Below, piece after piece: positions 20,569 to 33,106 of a DNA stretch of 64,000 nt. Source of the DNA: Nitrospirales bacterium (lineage in GTDB: Bacteria; Nitrospirota; Nitrospiria; Nitrospirales; UBA8639). The stretch covers positions 1-64,000 of the forward strand of contig JAHRAK010000024.1 of assembly GCA_020027535.1 (NCBI GenBank), read 5' to 3'. The translations under genes and the position numbers were made by a program. The notes under the pieces are model-generated. The model made no database searches. It had not been told where the DNA came from and saw only the letters and a program-made list of their open reading frames with translations. How positions within the stretch are numbered: position 1 is the first letter of the stretch; every line of letters starts with the position of its first letter.

Positions 20569-22392
20569 TCAATCCGTGACTTCGGATAGTTTTTTGCTTT
20601 CGAGTGCTTCTTTGAGCGTGGCATCCATCAGGACTTCGGCCAGGTGATGGGTCACTTTTTCCACGTCGGTAAGCTTGGCCCGGATCAGTCGATGGTCTTC
20701 CTGGGTGTTGGCGACGCGCAGTTCCTCGATGGCGTTGCGAATGGATTGGATTTCTTCCGTCGTGATCAGGTCCGTTGCCCGTTTCAGCGCCTTTTCGGTG
20801 GCCATTATGATGGCATCGGCCTCCGTCCTCGCCTCGATCACCTGACGGGCCTGAATATCCTCCGCCGCGAATTGGAATGATTCCCGAATCATGGTTTCGA
20901 CTTCGTCATCCGTCAGCCCGTAGGAAGGTTTGACTTGAACGGATTGCGATTCGCCGGTCCGGATGTCCGACGCCGTGACGTTGAGAATGCCGTTCGCATC
21001 GATCAGAAACGTCACTTCAATGCGGGGAACGGCCGCGGGCAGCGGCGGCACCTTGAGTTGAAACCGGGCCAGGCTCCTGTTGTCTTTCACCAGCTCGCGT
21101 TCACCTTGCAAAATATGAATGTCCACGGCGGTTTGGCCGTCCACGTAGGTGGTGAACATTTCTTTGGCACTCGTCGGGATGGTGGTATTCCGGCGAATCA
21201 GGGTGCTCATGACGTTGCCCATGGTTTCAATGCCCAGGGACAGCGGGGTCACGTCGAGCAGGAGCATGTCCTTGTTCTCCCCGGCCAGAATGCCGGCCTG
21301 GACCGCGGCCCCGAGCGCCACCACTTCATCGGGATTCAGGTCACAATGGGGCGTCTTCCCGAAAAGCTCTTGAACACGGGATCGAACCAACGGCATCCTG
21401 GTGCTGCCGCCGACCAGCACCACTTCGTCGATCTGACCGGTCTCCAATCCCGCGTCGCTCAACGCGCGGCGGCAGGGAGTCATGGTTTGTTCGGCCAGGT
21501 CCTGGATCAAGGCTTCGAATTCATCACGCGACCACGTTCGTTCATAGGTTCCTCTTCCATCGGGCAGGGAGAAGGCCATATGGGCTTGCGGCTCGTCCGA
21601 CAATCGGATTTTGGTCTTCTCGGCTTCAAGCCGGACGGTTTGCATCAATTCCAGGGAATCTTCCACTTTCACGCCATGCCGGGTATCGATGTCCCGTATG
21701 ACCGCATCAACCAGCCGTCTATCGAAATCATCCCCACCGAGATGCGTATTTCCATTGGTCGCCAGCACCTCGAAGATGCCGTCCTTGAGTTTCAGGATGG
21801 AGATATCGAAGGTTCCCCCGCCGAGGTCATAGACGGCCACCAACCCCTGTGTGTTCTTTTGAAGCCCATAGGCCAACGACGCTGCCGTCGGTTCATTGAT
21901 GATCCGCAGCACTTCCAGGCCGGCGATGAGGCCGGCATCTTTCGTCGCCTGTCGCTGGCTGTCGTTGAAATACGCCGGAACCGTAATGACGGCCTTGGTA
22001 ATGTCCTCACCCAGGTACGTTTCCGCCCGGAGCTTGAGTTCTTTCAAAATCATGGCGGAGACTTGCGGGGGGGAATAGGTTTTCTCTCCGACCTGGATGC
22101 GAATCACGCCGCCCTTTTCCTGCAAGGCATACGGGAAATATTTCAATTCCTCCGCCACGTCCGCCACGGATTTTCCCATGAACCGTTTCACGGAATAGAT
22201 TGTCCGGGACGGATCGCGGACGAGATGCTCCTTGGCCGGGTCTCCGACCAAGAGGCCGTTATCCGTGAGGCCGACGATCGAAGGGACTTTGGCCTGGCCG
22301 CGTGTTCCGGATATGACCCGCGGGCCGTCGCCGGCCATGTAGGCGACCAATGAATTCGTCGTTCCGAGGTCAATGCCGACTATCAATGCCAT
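20569..22392 (-). CDS. hscA: Hsp70 Fe-S chaperone HscA
   Basis: [48 protein letters not shown]. Confidence 0.95.
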   Translation of the reverse strand: MALIVGIDLGTTNSLVAYMAGDGPRVISGTRGQAKVPSIVGLTDNGLLVGDPAKEHLVRDPSRTIYSVKRFMGKSVADVAEELKYFPYALQEKGGVIRIQVGEKTYSPPQVSAMILKELKLRAETYLGEDITKAVITVPAYFNDSQRQATKDAGLIAGLEVLRIINEPTAASLAYGLQKNTQGLVAVYDLGGGTFDISILKLKDGIFEVLATNGNTHLGGDDFDRRLVDAVIRDIDTRHGVKVEDSLELMQTVRLEAEKTKIRLSDEPQAHMAFSLPDGRGTYERTWSRDEFEALIQDLAEQTMTPCRRALSDAGLETGQIDEVVLVGGSTRMPLVRSRVQELFGKTPHCDLNPDEVVALGAAVQAGILAGENKDMLLLDVTPLSLGIETMGNVMSTLIRRNTTIPTSAKEMFTTYVDGQTAVDIHILQGERELVKDNRSLARFQLKVPPLPAAVPRIEVTFLIDANGILNVTASDIRTGESQSVQVKPSYGLTDDEVETMIRESFQFAAEDIQARQVIEARTEADAIIMATEKALKRATDLITTEEIQSIRNAIEELRVANTQEDHRLIRAKLTDVEKVTHHLAEVLMDATLKEALESKKLSEVTD

Positions 22393-23168
22393 GCACTCCT
22401 TCCGGGTTCGGCGGTGGGGCTCGTCGCCGCCACCAGATCGTTCACGATATTCTTCACATACGTGCGGTTCGACAGGATCTCCTGCATGCCCGTGAGGACC
22501 GCGTCCTTCTGTGCCTGGACGGCGGAATCACCTTCCGCTTCGGTTGGCAGGGCGTCCCATCGACTGAACTGCTCGCGCAGGCGATCTTCCATGTGCGCTT
22601 TTCTCGCTTCGAGCGTCAGGCGGTCGGCTTGCAATTTCTCCAGAAGTTCCTGCCGGCGGTCGTCGGACGCCTCCGCGGAGAGTGACCGAAACTCGTCCAA
22701 ATCCTCCTGAAGCTCCAGGATTTCATCGAACAGGTCGGCCGGGGGGGAGGTCCGAATATCCTTGGCTGACCCTGCTTCCAGACGAATGAGGTACTCGGCT
22801 CGTTGCATGGGATCCTTCAACGTTCGATACGCCGTGTTCAATAACGCGGTATTTCCCAGACTGATCGCCTTTTGACCTTCGTCTTTCGTCGCGTAATAGT
22901 CGGGATGAAAGCTCCGGCTCAAGGCGTAAAAGGTTTCCTCGAGCGCCTTTTCGTCAAGGTTCAATTTGCGGGGCAGGTTCAGGCAGGTAAAATAGTCGAG
23001 TTCCTTGGAAAGCGGTTGCACCTTGACGCACCGGCCACAAAAGTACTCACCGGACATTTCGGATTGACAATGCCAGCACATACTGCGGGCCATCGGCAGT
23101 TCACGGGTCCGTCCTGAATCCGGTTGATGTGTGTGCTCGCTCATCTCCCTCACTCGCACAACGGGCAT
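22383..23168 (-). CDS. hscB: Co-chaperone HscB with N-terminal CxxC zinc finger
   Basis: CWHCQSEMSGEYFCGRC; J-domain ALSRSFHPDYYATK (HPD). Confidence 0.92.
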   Translation of the reverse strand: MPVVRVREMSEHTHQPDSGRTRELPMARSMCWHCQSEMSGEYFCGRCVKVQPLSKELDYFTCLNLPRKLNLDEKALEETFYALSRSFHPDYYATKDEGQKAISLGNTALLNTAYRTLKDPMQRAEYLIRLEAGSAKDIRTSPPADLFDEILELQEDLDEFRSLSAEASDDRRQELLEKLQADRLTLEARKAHMEDRLREQFSRWDALPTEAEGDSAVQAQKDAVLTGMQEILSNRTYVKNIVNDLVAATSPTAEPGRSAWH

Positions 23169-23230
23169 GGTAAGACTTCACCATGCCCGGCGGCTTGCCC
23201 CCTGCTTGTCACGCAACCCCGTTCAACGCG

Positions 23231-23602
23231 TTACGCCGAAAATGATTCTCCGCACCCACAGGTCTTGGACGCGTTGGGATTGAGAAATTTGAATCCCCCG
23301 CTGACCAGATCCTTTTGATAGTCAAGCTGCATGCCTTCGAGATAAATGGCGCTCTTCGCATCGATCAGGACCTTCACGCCGTCCTGCTCGCACACCGTAT
23401 CGAACTCGCCGATTTTGTCGTCAAAATTGATCGTATAACTCAACCCGGAACACCCTCCCCCTTTGACTCCCAGGCGAAGGCCTCCTTCGGTCAGATCCTG
23501 AACGTCCATGAGCCGTTTCACTTCCACAACCGCCGCCGCCGTCAACGTGACGAGGGAGGATTGCGTGGTTGGTGAGGATTCAGTCGTTTGTGTCGTCTCC
23601 AT
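23231..23602 (-). CDS. iscA: A-type Fe-S carrier IscA
   Basis: GLRLGVKGGGCSGLSYTINFDD...NASKTCGCGESFSA. Confidence 0.95.
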   Translation of the reverse strand: METTQTTESSPTTQSSLVTLTAAAVVEVKRLMDVQDLTEGGLRLGVKGGGCSGLSYTINFDDKIGEFDTVCEQDGVKVLIDAKSAIYLEGMQLDYQKDLVSGGFKFLNPNASKTCGCGESFSA

Positions 23603-23627
23603 CACGTCGCTCCTTGCACTCCGCGGG

Positions 23628-24047
23628 TCAGGCACCGGCCGATGCGGCCGATTCTTCGGTCTTTTCTTCAGTCTCCGCTTTCTTTTTGTAATCATTCAAG
23701 GCGGCCTTGATCGCGTCTTCCGCCAACACGGAACAGTGGATTTTAACCGGTGGGAGGTTTAACTCCTGCACGATCTCGGTATTTTTAATTTCTCCCGCTT
23801 CATCCACGGTTTTGCCTTTCAACCACTCCGTGGCCAAACTGGAGCTGGCAATAGCCGACCCGCACCCGAAGGTTTTGAATTTCGCATCCACGATCGTGTC
23901 GTTTTCCACTTTGATCTGCAGTTTCATCACGTCGCCGCATTCGGGGGCCCCGACGATTCCGGTCCCCACGCCGTCTTCCTCTTTCTTGAACGACCCCATG
24001 TTGCGCGGATTGTTATAATGGTCGATCACTTTTTCACTGTATGCCAT
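23628..24047 (-). CDS. iscU: Fe-S scaffold IscU
   Basis: MAYSEKVIDHYNNPRNMGSF, GAPECGDVMKLQI, FGCGSAIASSSLATEWLKGK, KIHCSVLAEDAIKAAL. Confidence 0.97.
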   Translation of the reverse strand: MAYSEKVIDHYNNPRNMGSFKKEEDGVGTGIVGAPECGDVMKLQIKVENDTIVDAKFKTFGCGSAIASSSLATEWLKGKTVDEAGEIKNTEIVQELNLPPVKIHCSVLAEDAIKAALNDYKKKAETEEKTEESAASAGA

Positions 24048-24107
24048 GATACCACCCTCCTTCTCCCCGGACATTTATAAAAACGTTGTATGCATTGCAT
24101 GTTCTGT

Positions 24108-25322
24108 TCAATGTGCCGCCCATTGGACTGTCTTGAGGTCAACCCCTTCCTTCGCCATTTCATACAAGGGCGACATTTCGCGAAGATGATTGACCGCTTT
24201 GATCATCCGGTCAATGGTATATTCCACTTCTTCCGGCGTCGTAAACCGCCCGATTCCGAATCGAATGGATGAATGCGCCAAATCGGACCCGACCCCCAGG
24301 GCACGCAGGACGTATGACGGCTCAAGGGTGGCCGAGGTGCAAGCCGATCCCGACGACAAGGCGATTTCCTTGACCCCCATCAACAAGGCTTCCCCCTCGA
24401 CATACGCAAAGCTGATGTTCAGATTCCCCGGGAGACGCTCCGTAGGGTGTCCGTTGAGATAGACTTCTTCCAGGGCGTCCATGATGCCGTCTTGCAGACG
24501 GTCACGAAGGGCCATCGTGCGAACGGACTCCGCCGGCATCTCTTGCGCACACAGTTCGATGGCTTTTCCAAAACCGACAACGAGCGGAACCGGAAGGGTG
24601 CCCGATCTCATGCCTCGCTCATGGCCGCCCCCGTCGATCATCGGCGCCAACCGGACTCGGGGAGCTTTCCGTCTCACGTACAGCGCGCCGATGCCCTTGG
24701 GTCCGTAAATCTTGTGAGCGGTAAATGACATCAGGTCGACACCCAGTTCCTGGACGTCCACCGGGATTTTCCCGACGCCTTGCGTGGCGTCGCAATGAAA
24801 GAGCACGCCCTTTTCCTTCGCGATCTTGCCGATTTCCGGGATGGGATGAATCGTGCCGATTTCATTATTTGCCAGCATGATCGAAATCAAAATGGTTTTA
24901 TCCGTGATGGCGTTCCGCACGTCGTCCGGATCGACCCGGCCGGTTTTATCGACGGGCAAATACGTCACCTTAATGCCCTTTTTCTCCAATGACTTCGCTG
25001 GATCGATCATCGCGCCGTGTTCGGTCGACGTGGTGATGATATGATCACCTTTCTCCTTATACATGTCGACCACGCCTCTCAGTGCCAAATTATTGGACTC
25101 GGTGGCTCCGCTCGTAAAGACGATTTCCTTGGCATCGGCGTGAATGAGATTGGCAATGTGTTTGCGCGCCTGATCCACGGCCTCTTCGGCTTCCCAGCCG
25201 AAGGAATGATTTCGACTCGCGGCATTGCCGAATTTTTCGGTGAAATACGGGAGCATCGCATCCACCACGCGAGGATCGCAGGGCGTGGTCGAATGGTTGT
25301 CCATATAAATGGGTAACTTCAT
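24108..25322 (-). CDS. iscS: Cysteine desulfurase IscS
   Basis: [61 protein letters not shown]. Confidence 0.97.
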   Translation of the reverse strand: MKLPIYMDNHSTTPCDPRVVDAMLPYFTEKFGNAASRNHSFGWEAEEAVDQARKHIANLIHADAKEIVFTSGATESNNLALRGVVDMYKEKGDHIITTSTEHGAMIDPAKSLEKKGIKVTYLPVDKTGRVDPDDVRNAITDKTILISIMLANNEIGTIHPIPEIGKIAKEKGVLFHCDATQGVGKIPVDVQELGVDLMSFTAHKIYGPKGIGALYVRRKAPRVRLAPMIDGGGHERGMRSGTLPVPLVVGFGKAIELCAQEMPAESVRTMALRDRLQDGIMDALEEVYLNGHPTERLPGNLNISFAYVEGEALLMGVKEIALSSGSACTSATLEPSYVLRALGVGSDLAHSSIRFGIGRFTTPEEVEYTIDRMIKAVNHLREMSPLYEMAKEGVDLKTVQWAAH

Positions 25323-25801
25323 AATGGCACTCCTTGTGGCTTTAAAGATTCGACGATAATCAGGGGTGTTTCCTCAACCAATAAATCTTCAATGGACATG
25401 CTGTTGAGTAATTGGAAGATACTTTCCTGAATTTTGAAAAGGGGCGTTCGAATATTACAGTGATTCATCTGCTCGCACTGGGAATGATCATTTCGTTCAT
25501 GAGAACAATCCGTCAATCCCAAGGGACCTTCTATGGCTTCGAGCACTTGTGCCATAGTAATGTCTTTGGGCTCACGCCCCAACACGTAGCCACCCTTGGG
25601 TCCATTATGATAACTTTCGATCAGTTGATGCCTGGCCAGGGTCTGAAGCACTTTCGCCAATAATTCCACGGGGATATGATGTTCTTCGGCAATTTCCTTG
25701 GTATTCACCACACGCGGGTGGGCATCGATTCCGCTTTGAATCGTGGCCATGTACTGAAGCGCCAGCAAGGCATAATCGGCTCTTTTTGAAAGCTTCAACA
25801 T
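25319..25801 (-). CDS. iscR: Rrf2 regulator IscR
   Basis: [20 protein letters not shown]-x5-C-x5-C cluster [17 protein letters not shown]; overlaps iscS by 4 nt. Confidence 0.93.
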   Translation of the reverse strand: MLKLSKRADYALLALQYMATIQSGIDAHPRVVNTKEIAEEHHIPVELLAKVLQTLARHQLIESYHNGPKGGYVLGREPKDITMAQVLEAIEGPLGLTDCSHERNDHSQCEQMNHCNIRTPLFKIQESIFQLLNSMSIEDLLVEETPLIIVESLKPQGVPL

Positions 25802-25831
25802 GATTTTTCACACAAAACGTGGAGTGAATGA

Positions 25832-25923
25832 ATCTCCGACCAAAACCATCGGAGTAAATCCTAGCATTGACATTCCTTCGTAGTCAAGAGTATTCTAGTC
25901 GGAGATTAAAACAGTCGGAGATA
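25832..25923. promoter_or_regulatory. Divergent iscR/ferredoxin promoter with two IscR type-1-like operators
   Basis: ATCTCCGACCAAAACCATCGGAGTA (25832-25856) and AGTCGGAGATTAAAACAGTCGGAGATAG; plus-strand TTGACA-N18-TATTCT, minus-strand TTGACT-N18-TAGGAT. Confidence 0.7.
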
Positions 25924-26015
25924 GAGCCAGAAAGTCATCAGACCAGCTATCTTATTGAAAATACGTCTGAATTTGTTCATTTTTCTTTCCATAGCCGAGG
26001 TAAAAAGGAGACCAG

Positions 26016-26429
26016 ATGGGAGGCAGTAATCCATATATTGAGCAAATCGAAGTCAAAACAGCCACAGAACCTTTCACGGTCACCTTTCACATGCCGGAGG
26101 AAACGCTGGAGGTCCGGGTTGATCCGGAGAAAATCCCGTACGGACCAACCGGCCAACCCGGCAGCCTTTTGGACATTGCGATGGGCGCGGGACTCGACGT
26201 CGAGCATGCCTGCGGCGGTGTCTGCGCCTGTTCGACCTGTCACGTCGTTGTGAAGGAAGGGTTGGATACGTGCAGTGAAGCCACGGACGACGAATTGGAC
26301 CAGTTGGATGAAGCCCCTGCGATTACGCTGCAATCCCGCCTGGCCTGCCAGTGCGTACCCGACGGATCAACCAACCTCGTCGTCGAAATCCCCGAATGGA
26401 ATAAAAATCTGGTAAAGGAGGGGCACTAG
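26016..26429 (+). CDS. fdx: 2Fe-2S ferredoxin
   Basis: HACGGVCACSTCHVVV...ACQCVPDG; divergent from iscR. Confidence 0.9.
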   Translation: MGGSNPYIEQIEVKTATEPFTVTFHMPEETLEVRVDPEKIPYGPTGQPGSLLDIAMGAGLDVEHACGGVCACSTCHVVVKEGLDTCSEATDDELDQLDEAPAITLQSRLACQCVPDGSTNLVVEIPEWNKNLVKEGH

Positions 26430-26496
26430 GCCCCCGGCCGGTCAAAGAACCGCCTGAGCCGAATGCCAGGCTGACCGCCACGAGGCACCCTCCCCT

Positions 26497-26570
26497 GTCA
26501 TTGCGAGCCGGTAAAGCGCGCGCGGCAATCTCGCAAGCCCCAGCCAACCCAAGATTGCCGTGGACGCCTA
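26497..26570. repeat. Intergenic palindromic repeat (TCATTGCGAGC...GCAATCTCGCAAGCCCCAGCCAAC)
   Basis: AATCTCGCAAGCCCCAGCCAAC recurs at about 27450-27475. Confidence 0.65.
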
Positions 26571-26621
26571 GGGTGACTTGCAGCGCCGGTAGCGAAGCAA
26601 GTCTCTGAATCGTTCCTGCCG

Positions 26622-27050
26622 CTACGCTTTTCCTCGGTGTTCGAATGGGTTCAACAAGGCCACGCCGAGTTGACTGAAATCACCCACGTTGCGGGTCACG
26701 ATCGTGAGTCTGTGGACTATGGCAGTCGCCGCGATCATGGCATCTTCGACCAGGGTGTCCGACTGTCGATGCTTGAGCCGCGCCCATTCCCTGAACGCGG
26801 ACGCATCCATCGGCAGCACGCTATAAGAGGCGAGCACCCTGCCGAGCCAAACCTCCAACTCGTCCGCCTTATCGACATCCTGCTCTCGGGCGATCTCGAT
26901 ACCAGCCTGGATCTCTCCGACCGTCACCGCGGACAGAAAAAGTTGATCGGCGGGTACGTCCGCAATCCAATTGAGGACGCCCTTGTGCGGATTGCACCGG
27001 CGCAATTCCGAAACGACGTTTGTGTCGAGAAGATACACGGATTTACTCAA
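26622..27050 (-). CDS. PIN-domain (VapC/FitB-like) toxin
   Basis: YLLDTNVVSELRR...LFLSAVTVGEIQAGIE...VEDAMIAATAIVHRLTIVTRNVGDF; TTG start overlaps the upstream antitoxin frame. Confidence 0.9.
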   Translation of the reverse strand: MSKSVYLLDTNVVSELRRCNPHKGVLNWIADVPADQLFLSAVTVGEIQAGIEIAREQDVDKADELEVWLGRVLASYSVLPMDASAFREWARLKHRQSDTLVEDAMIAATAIVHRLTIVTRNVGDFSQLGVALLNPFEHRGKA

Positions 27051-27303
27051 ACGCCGGTGACACTCGATGACGATGTTTCTTACGCGGCGGCGTTAGCGCA
27101 TCAGTACGTGCTTCCGGTGCGAGCAGCAGTTCCTTGAGATCCGATCTGGCCATTTTCTCCAATCGTCGCTACTGTTCAATGGGGACGAGCACGGCTGCTT
27201 CCACGCCCCGCTTGGTCACAACCTGCGGTCCTTCGGCGAGGCTCGTCTCGAGCAACTCGCTAAAGCGCGCCTTGGCATCCTGTACCTGCCATGTCCTGGT
27301 CAT
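27043..27303 (-). pseudogene. Phd/YefM-type antitoxin interrupted by an in-frame TAG at codon 45
   Basis: MTRTWQVQDAKARFSELLETSLAEGPQVVTKRGVEAAVLVPIEQ*RRLEKMARSDLKELLLAPEARTDALTPPRKKHRHRVSPAFE*. Confidence 0.82.
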
Positions 27304-27424
27304 GCCATCCTCCAGTACGTTAAAAGGCTTTGCAGTAACTAGACAGAAGCCTAGTCTAGCATTAGCAAAAAGTCAATGGATATGGAATTCGATGTTAGAG
27401 AAAAAAGATTCCAGGCTGGACCTC

Positions 27425-27515
27425 ATTATCATCGCGAGCGAGTTGAGTAATCTCGCAAGCCCCAGCCAACATTTCAGATTGCCACGGCTGCCTATGGCAG
27501 CCTCGCAATGACAAT
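27425..27515. repeat. Second copy of the 26497-26570 intergenic repeat
   Basis: AATCTCGCAAGCCCCAGCCAACATTTCAGATTGCC...CCTCGCAATGACA. Confidence 0.65.
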
Positions 27516-27882
27516 GAAACGACAAAAACCCGTGGGGGCACCCCAGCGGTTGGCCGGGACCGGGCAGCGACGTGAGCGGCAGCGGCACCAATGTACGTGT
27601 CCCTCGATGGAATGATGTGAACGTTTCGCTTGCGTAATTGGGTATTTTTATTAGGTTATGTGACAGGAGCAACTTCGAGATGATACCCTGCCTGTTCAAG
27701 CTGTTCGGACAATACCCTCTGTCACCGTGACCGGACCACGTCAGTCCGGAAAGACCAACTTCTGCTGCACGGATCAAGCATCGCCATAGAAGGCGAGGTT
27801 GTGCCGTTGACTGACCTCGTTGAGGTGCTTGAACGCTTCGAACAAGGGGAACATGCCTGATGGGCGTCTTTCTTTCCATATC

Positions 27883-29721
<1,839 letters not shown>

Positions 29722-29768
29722 CTCTCCGACACCGGCTCGACCGACTCCCGAGGATCGACTACCCCTCT

Positions 29769-31169
29769 TTAGGGCTGGAGCCTCTCTCGACGCGGCTCTG
29801 CCTTACGGGCGGTACTCCATAACTTGCGGACGAACCGGCGGCCCAGACCCCGCTCGATCTCACGCCATTTTCGCTCTTCGTCCGACGTGATGAACGTGAC
29901 CGCCTCCCCGGAACGGCCCATGCGTCCGGTCCGTCCGACCCGGTGCGTGAAGAGTTGTTCCGAGTCCGGCAGGTCATAGTTGATGACCTGGCCAATACCT
30001 TCAACGTCCAAGCCCCGGGCAGCCACGTTTGTCGCCACCAGAATCGGCGCGGCGCCGGAACGAAAGTTCAGCATCACGCGCTCACGTGCGTTTTGACTCA
30101 GATTGCCTTGGAGCGCCCCGACCGGATAGCCCAACGTGTCGAGCTGTTTTGCCAGCTTATTGACGCCGTGCTTGGTCTTGCCAAAGACGATAATCGGCGC
30201 GCCATCCCGCTGGTTCAACAGCGTCTTGAGGGCCTCCATCTTGTCGCTCTTCTGGATGCTATAGATCAGGTGCTCCACAGTGGGCAGCGCCTGCAGGTCT
30301 GCATCCACTTCCACCGTGACTGGGTTGCGCAGGTGTTTCCTGGCCGTCTTCGCCACCCACTCCGGCATCGTGGCGGAGAGAAGCGCCGTCTGCCGACCGG
30401 AAGGTGTCCGGCTCAGGATGGCTTCAACGTCGTGGGCAAACCCCCTATCGAGCATTTCATCCGCTTCATCCAGCACCAGGAATCGCACTGATTGCAGGTC
30501 GAGTGTGCCCTGCCGGAGATGATCCAGCGTACGGCCAGGCGTGCCGATGATGATCTGGGCTCCGTTCCGCAACGCCGTGTACTCCGGCCTCAACGACCGG
30601 CCGCCGTACAGTAACGCGACGCGTAGCCGCTGTGATGAAGCCAGGGCCTTCATAACTCCGGAGACCTGAATGGCCAACTCACGGGTGGGCACCAGCACAA
30701 GCGCCTGGACCTGCCGGACCGATGGGTCGCATTGCTCTGCCAGGGGCACGGCAAACGCCAGCGTCTTTCCGGACCCGGTGCGCGCCTGCCCGATCAAGTC
30801 CTGACCCGCCAGGAGATGGGGGATGGACTGCTCTTGAATAGGCGTGGGTTCTGATATATCCATCCTGGAAAGTGCCGCTCTGGTCGCACGATTCAATGCC
30901 ATTCCAGGAAACACGGCAACATCGGCGTGGGCGCTATCGGCAGGGATAGGATTGGCAACACATGATTCACGCACCGATGCGTTGACCGCAGGGGAAAGAC
31001 CGTTGCGATGAGCTTTGAAGCACGGGGGGCAGTACACCGGCCTGTCCGAACTTGGCCGGAAGGGGACGGTTGTAGACGTATCGCAAGCAGCGCAAACGGC
31101 CTGGTGACGCCGTGTCCGGTTAGATGGACGTGGATGGGTTGATAGAGATTCAAAAGGCATAAGAAACAA
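29769..31169 (-). CDS. DEAD-box RNA helicase with N-terminal CxxC...CxxC zinc-ribbon-like extension
   Basis: QEQSIPHLLAGQDLIGQARTGSGKT, VLDEADEMLD, LLSATMP, HRVGRTGRMG; N-term CAACDTSTTVPFRPSSDRPVYCPPCF. Confidence 0.93.
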   Translation of the reverse strand: MFLMPFESLSTHPRPSNRTRRHQAVCAACDTSTTVPFRPSSDRPVYCPPCFKAHRNGLSPAVNASVRESCVANPIPADSAHADVAVFPGMALNRATRAALSRMDISEPTPIQEQSIPHLLAGQDLIGQARTGSGKTLAFAVPLAEQCDPSVRQVQALVLVPTRELAIQVSGVMKALASSQRLRVALLYGGRSLRPEYTALRNGAQIIIGTPGRTLDHLRQGTLDLQSVRFLVLDEADEMLDRGFAHDVEAILSRTPSGRQTALLSATMPEWVAKTARKHLRNPVTVEVDADLQALPTVEHLIYSIQKSDKMEALKTLLNQRDGAPIIVFGKTKHGVNKLAKQLDTLGYPVGALQGNLSQNARERVMLNFRSGAAPILVATNVAARGLDVEGIGQVINYDLPDSEQLFTHRVGRTGRMGRSGEAVTFITSDEERKWREIERGLGRRFVRKLWSTARKAEPRRERLQP

Positions 31170-32017
31170 ACTCCTTGGTTATTTGGTTAGTGACACCCTG
31201 AGAACTTGCCTGGCAGTCGCCTACCGGCCACTCCGGTGGTTAACCTTGTGCAGGTTAATCTCGTACGACTGTATCCTGGTCTGAAATCAGCAGGCGGTTA
31301 CAACCGTGCAGGCTTGGCTAAACCCGGCATTTCTCAAGGCATCGATATTCTAGCACCCGCGCCCTACAGCAGGGCGTCGAGCAGGCGGCAACGGATATCG
31401 TCGCCGGCGAGGTTTACCTCCAGAAAACCCCGACGAGGGTCACCCTTCGGGGTCTCGCTTTCCTGAATAAGCCGCTAAGTTCAGCGGCTGGAAGATTGGC
31501 TCCCCGGGCATGAGCCACACACCCGCGAATCGCCTCTATTCATGGTACTTCAATTCAATATGCGTGTCGGAGCCCCACGGTTTTTCCCACGAAATTCCTC
31601 TGTATTGAGAGAGCAAGAAAAGACGATGAGATGTGGCCAAGGGGAGATCGCCAAAGGAAAGGGGTGATTCGGGCTGTGTTCCTGCTACACCCTGATTTGG
31701 AAACGCCTTAATTTTCAACAAATTCCAGAAAAAATACATTTAAAAGAAACTAGCCAACTACCCCTAACACGCCGTACCCAAACACGTCAAGCGCGTGGTC
31801 AGGGACTTATACGGAATGCTAGCCGGCCTGATTAGGCTTTGGGCTTGTCTGGCTTCCGACCAGCCTTGAAAATGACTTGTGCTACCTGCTTAGACGTGGC
31901 GTCAATCTTGATCGCTCGAACAATCAGACGGCCACCCACCCGTTTGAGCGGATGCTGCTGGAGTTCGGGATCAAACATCGAAAAGAAGGCTGTCACGTCG
32001 GCCGCTGCCTCCCGGGG

Positions 32018-32635
32018 TCATAGTTTGTCCCAAATGGTTTGGAATGCAGCCGCTTCGCCTGCCAGGACCAGTTCCCCATCAAGAACCTCCTTCCTGTATG
32101 TGTGGAACTCTCCACGGCGCACGTCCAAGACGCCGACGATTGCCTGGGGGTATTTCCTGGCGTGTTTTTTTTGCAGATGAAAGATCGGCCGTAGTCGGCG
32201 TGGTGAGAGAATTTCCTTCTTGAAGTACAGCTGAATCATATGCGGGACGTCTTTCATGACCACACCGAGTTCGGGCGCGATCCGTATGGCCAAACGACCC
32301 TGTTTCCATATCGACGTTTTTGATGCCACGTTCTTATCCCAGGCGATTTGCTTGCGGGCCCGCCATCTCTCGTAGCCCATGATGCACTCATCACAGGAGG
32401 CTGCTTGGTGCTCGTTCAGATCGACCGGAACCTTATGAAGCGAGGCGCGCGTTTCCGGGCTGGACAAATTCTGCCGCGCGGCGTCGATGATGCTGTCTCT
32501 CAGCGGTCGGTACACGTCGGTCGCGGCCTTGTCCCCTTGTGCATACTGGCCTTTGGCCTGCCGCACGACCGTCACTCTTTCGGTGCTGCTGGCAAGCACG
32601 AAATCCACAAATGTGGGAAGGCTTATTTCCGGCAT
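32018..32635 (-). CDS. Hypothetical protein; frame continues past TGA to about 31830
   Basis: MPEISLPTFVDFVL...; SD GAGGAGG; after TGA, PREAAADVTAFFSMFDPELQQHPLKRVGGRLIVRAIKIDATSKQ. Confidence 0.6.
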   Translation of the reverse strand: MPEISLPTFVDFVLASSTERVTVVRQAKGQYAQGDKAATDVYRPLRDSIIDAARQNLSSPETRASLHKVPVDLNEHQAASCDECIMGYERWRARKQIAWDKNVASKTSIWKQGRLAIRIAPELGVVMKDVPHMIQLYFKKEILSPRRLRPIFHLQKKHARKYPQAIVGVLDVRRGEFHTYRKEVLDGELVLAGEAAAFQTIWDKL

Positions 32636-33106
32636 CGAATCCTCCTCCTCGGTTCGTGTGGCATCAACTGCCGCCACGTCATGAGCTCTCGACGGTGTCC
32701 AGAGTTCTCGAATGGCTCGACCCAGTTCAAGAGCAGATTGGGCAAACGGCAACATGTTTTCCGGCGGGCCTGGACTGTCAGCTGACTCGTCCGGGGCGGG
32801 CCGAATGGTTTCCAGCGCAACCGCCCCCCACAGAACGCGCCGCCTGGACGTCGGCAGAGAAATGCCCTCGCAACTCCCTCTGCTCTCCGCGAACGTCAGA
32901 CGGCGGGATGGATCACCGGCACCCTGGGCAATCCACCGCCACGCAGATCTATGGGCGGGTCCTTATCTGGACTCGCAACCGGCACGCCACCCGAAAGAAT
33001 ACGTACCGGAATGGCGTGCCTCCGTCACTGCCAATATTGGGAGAGGATATAAAAAAAGAGGGGCCGGCAGCCGGACGGTCCGTCGAGGACGCAGACAGGG
33101 CGGCGG

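Noticed and set aside
20935-22353. 472-aa plus-strand ORF
   Set aside because: Antisense shadow of hscA.
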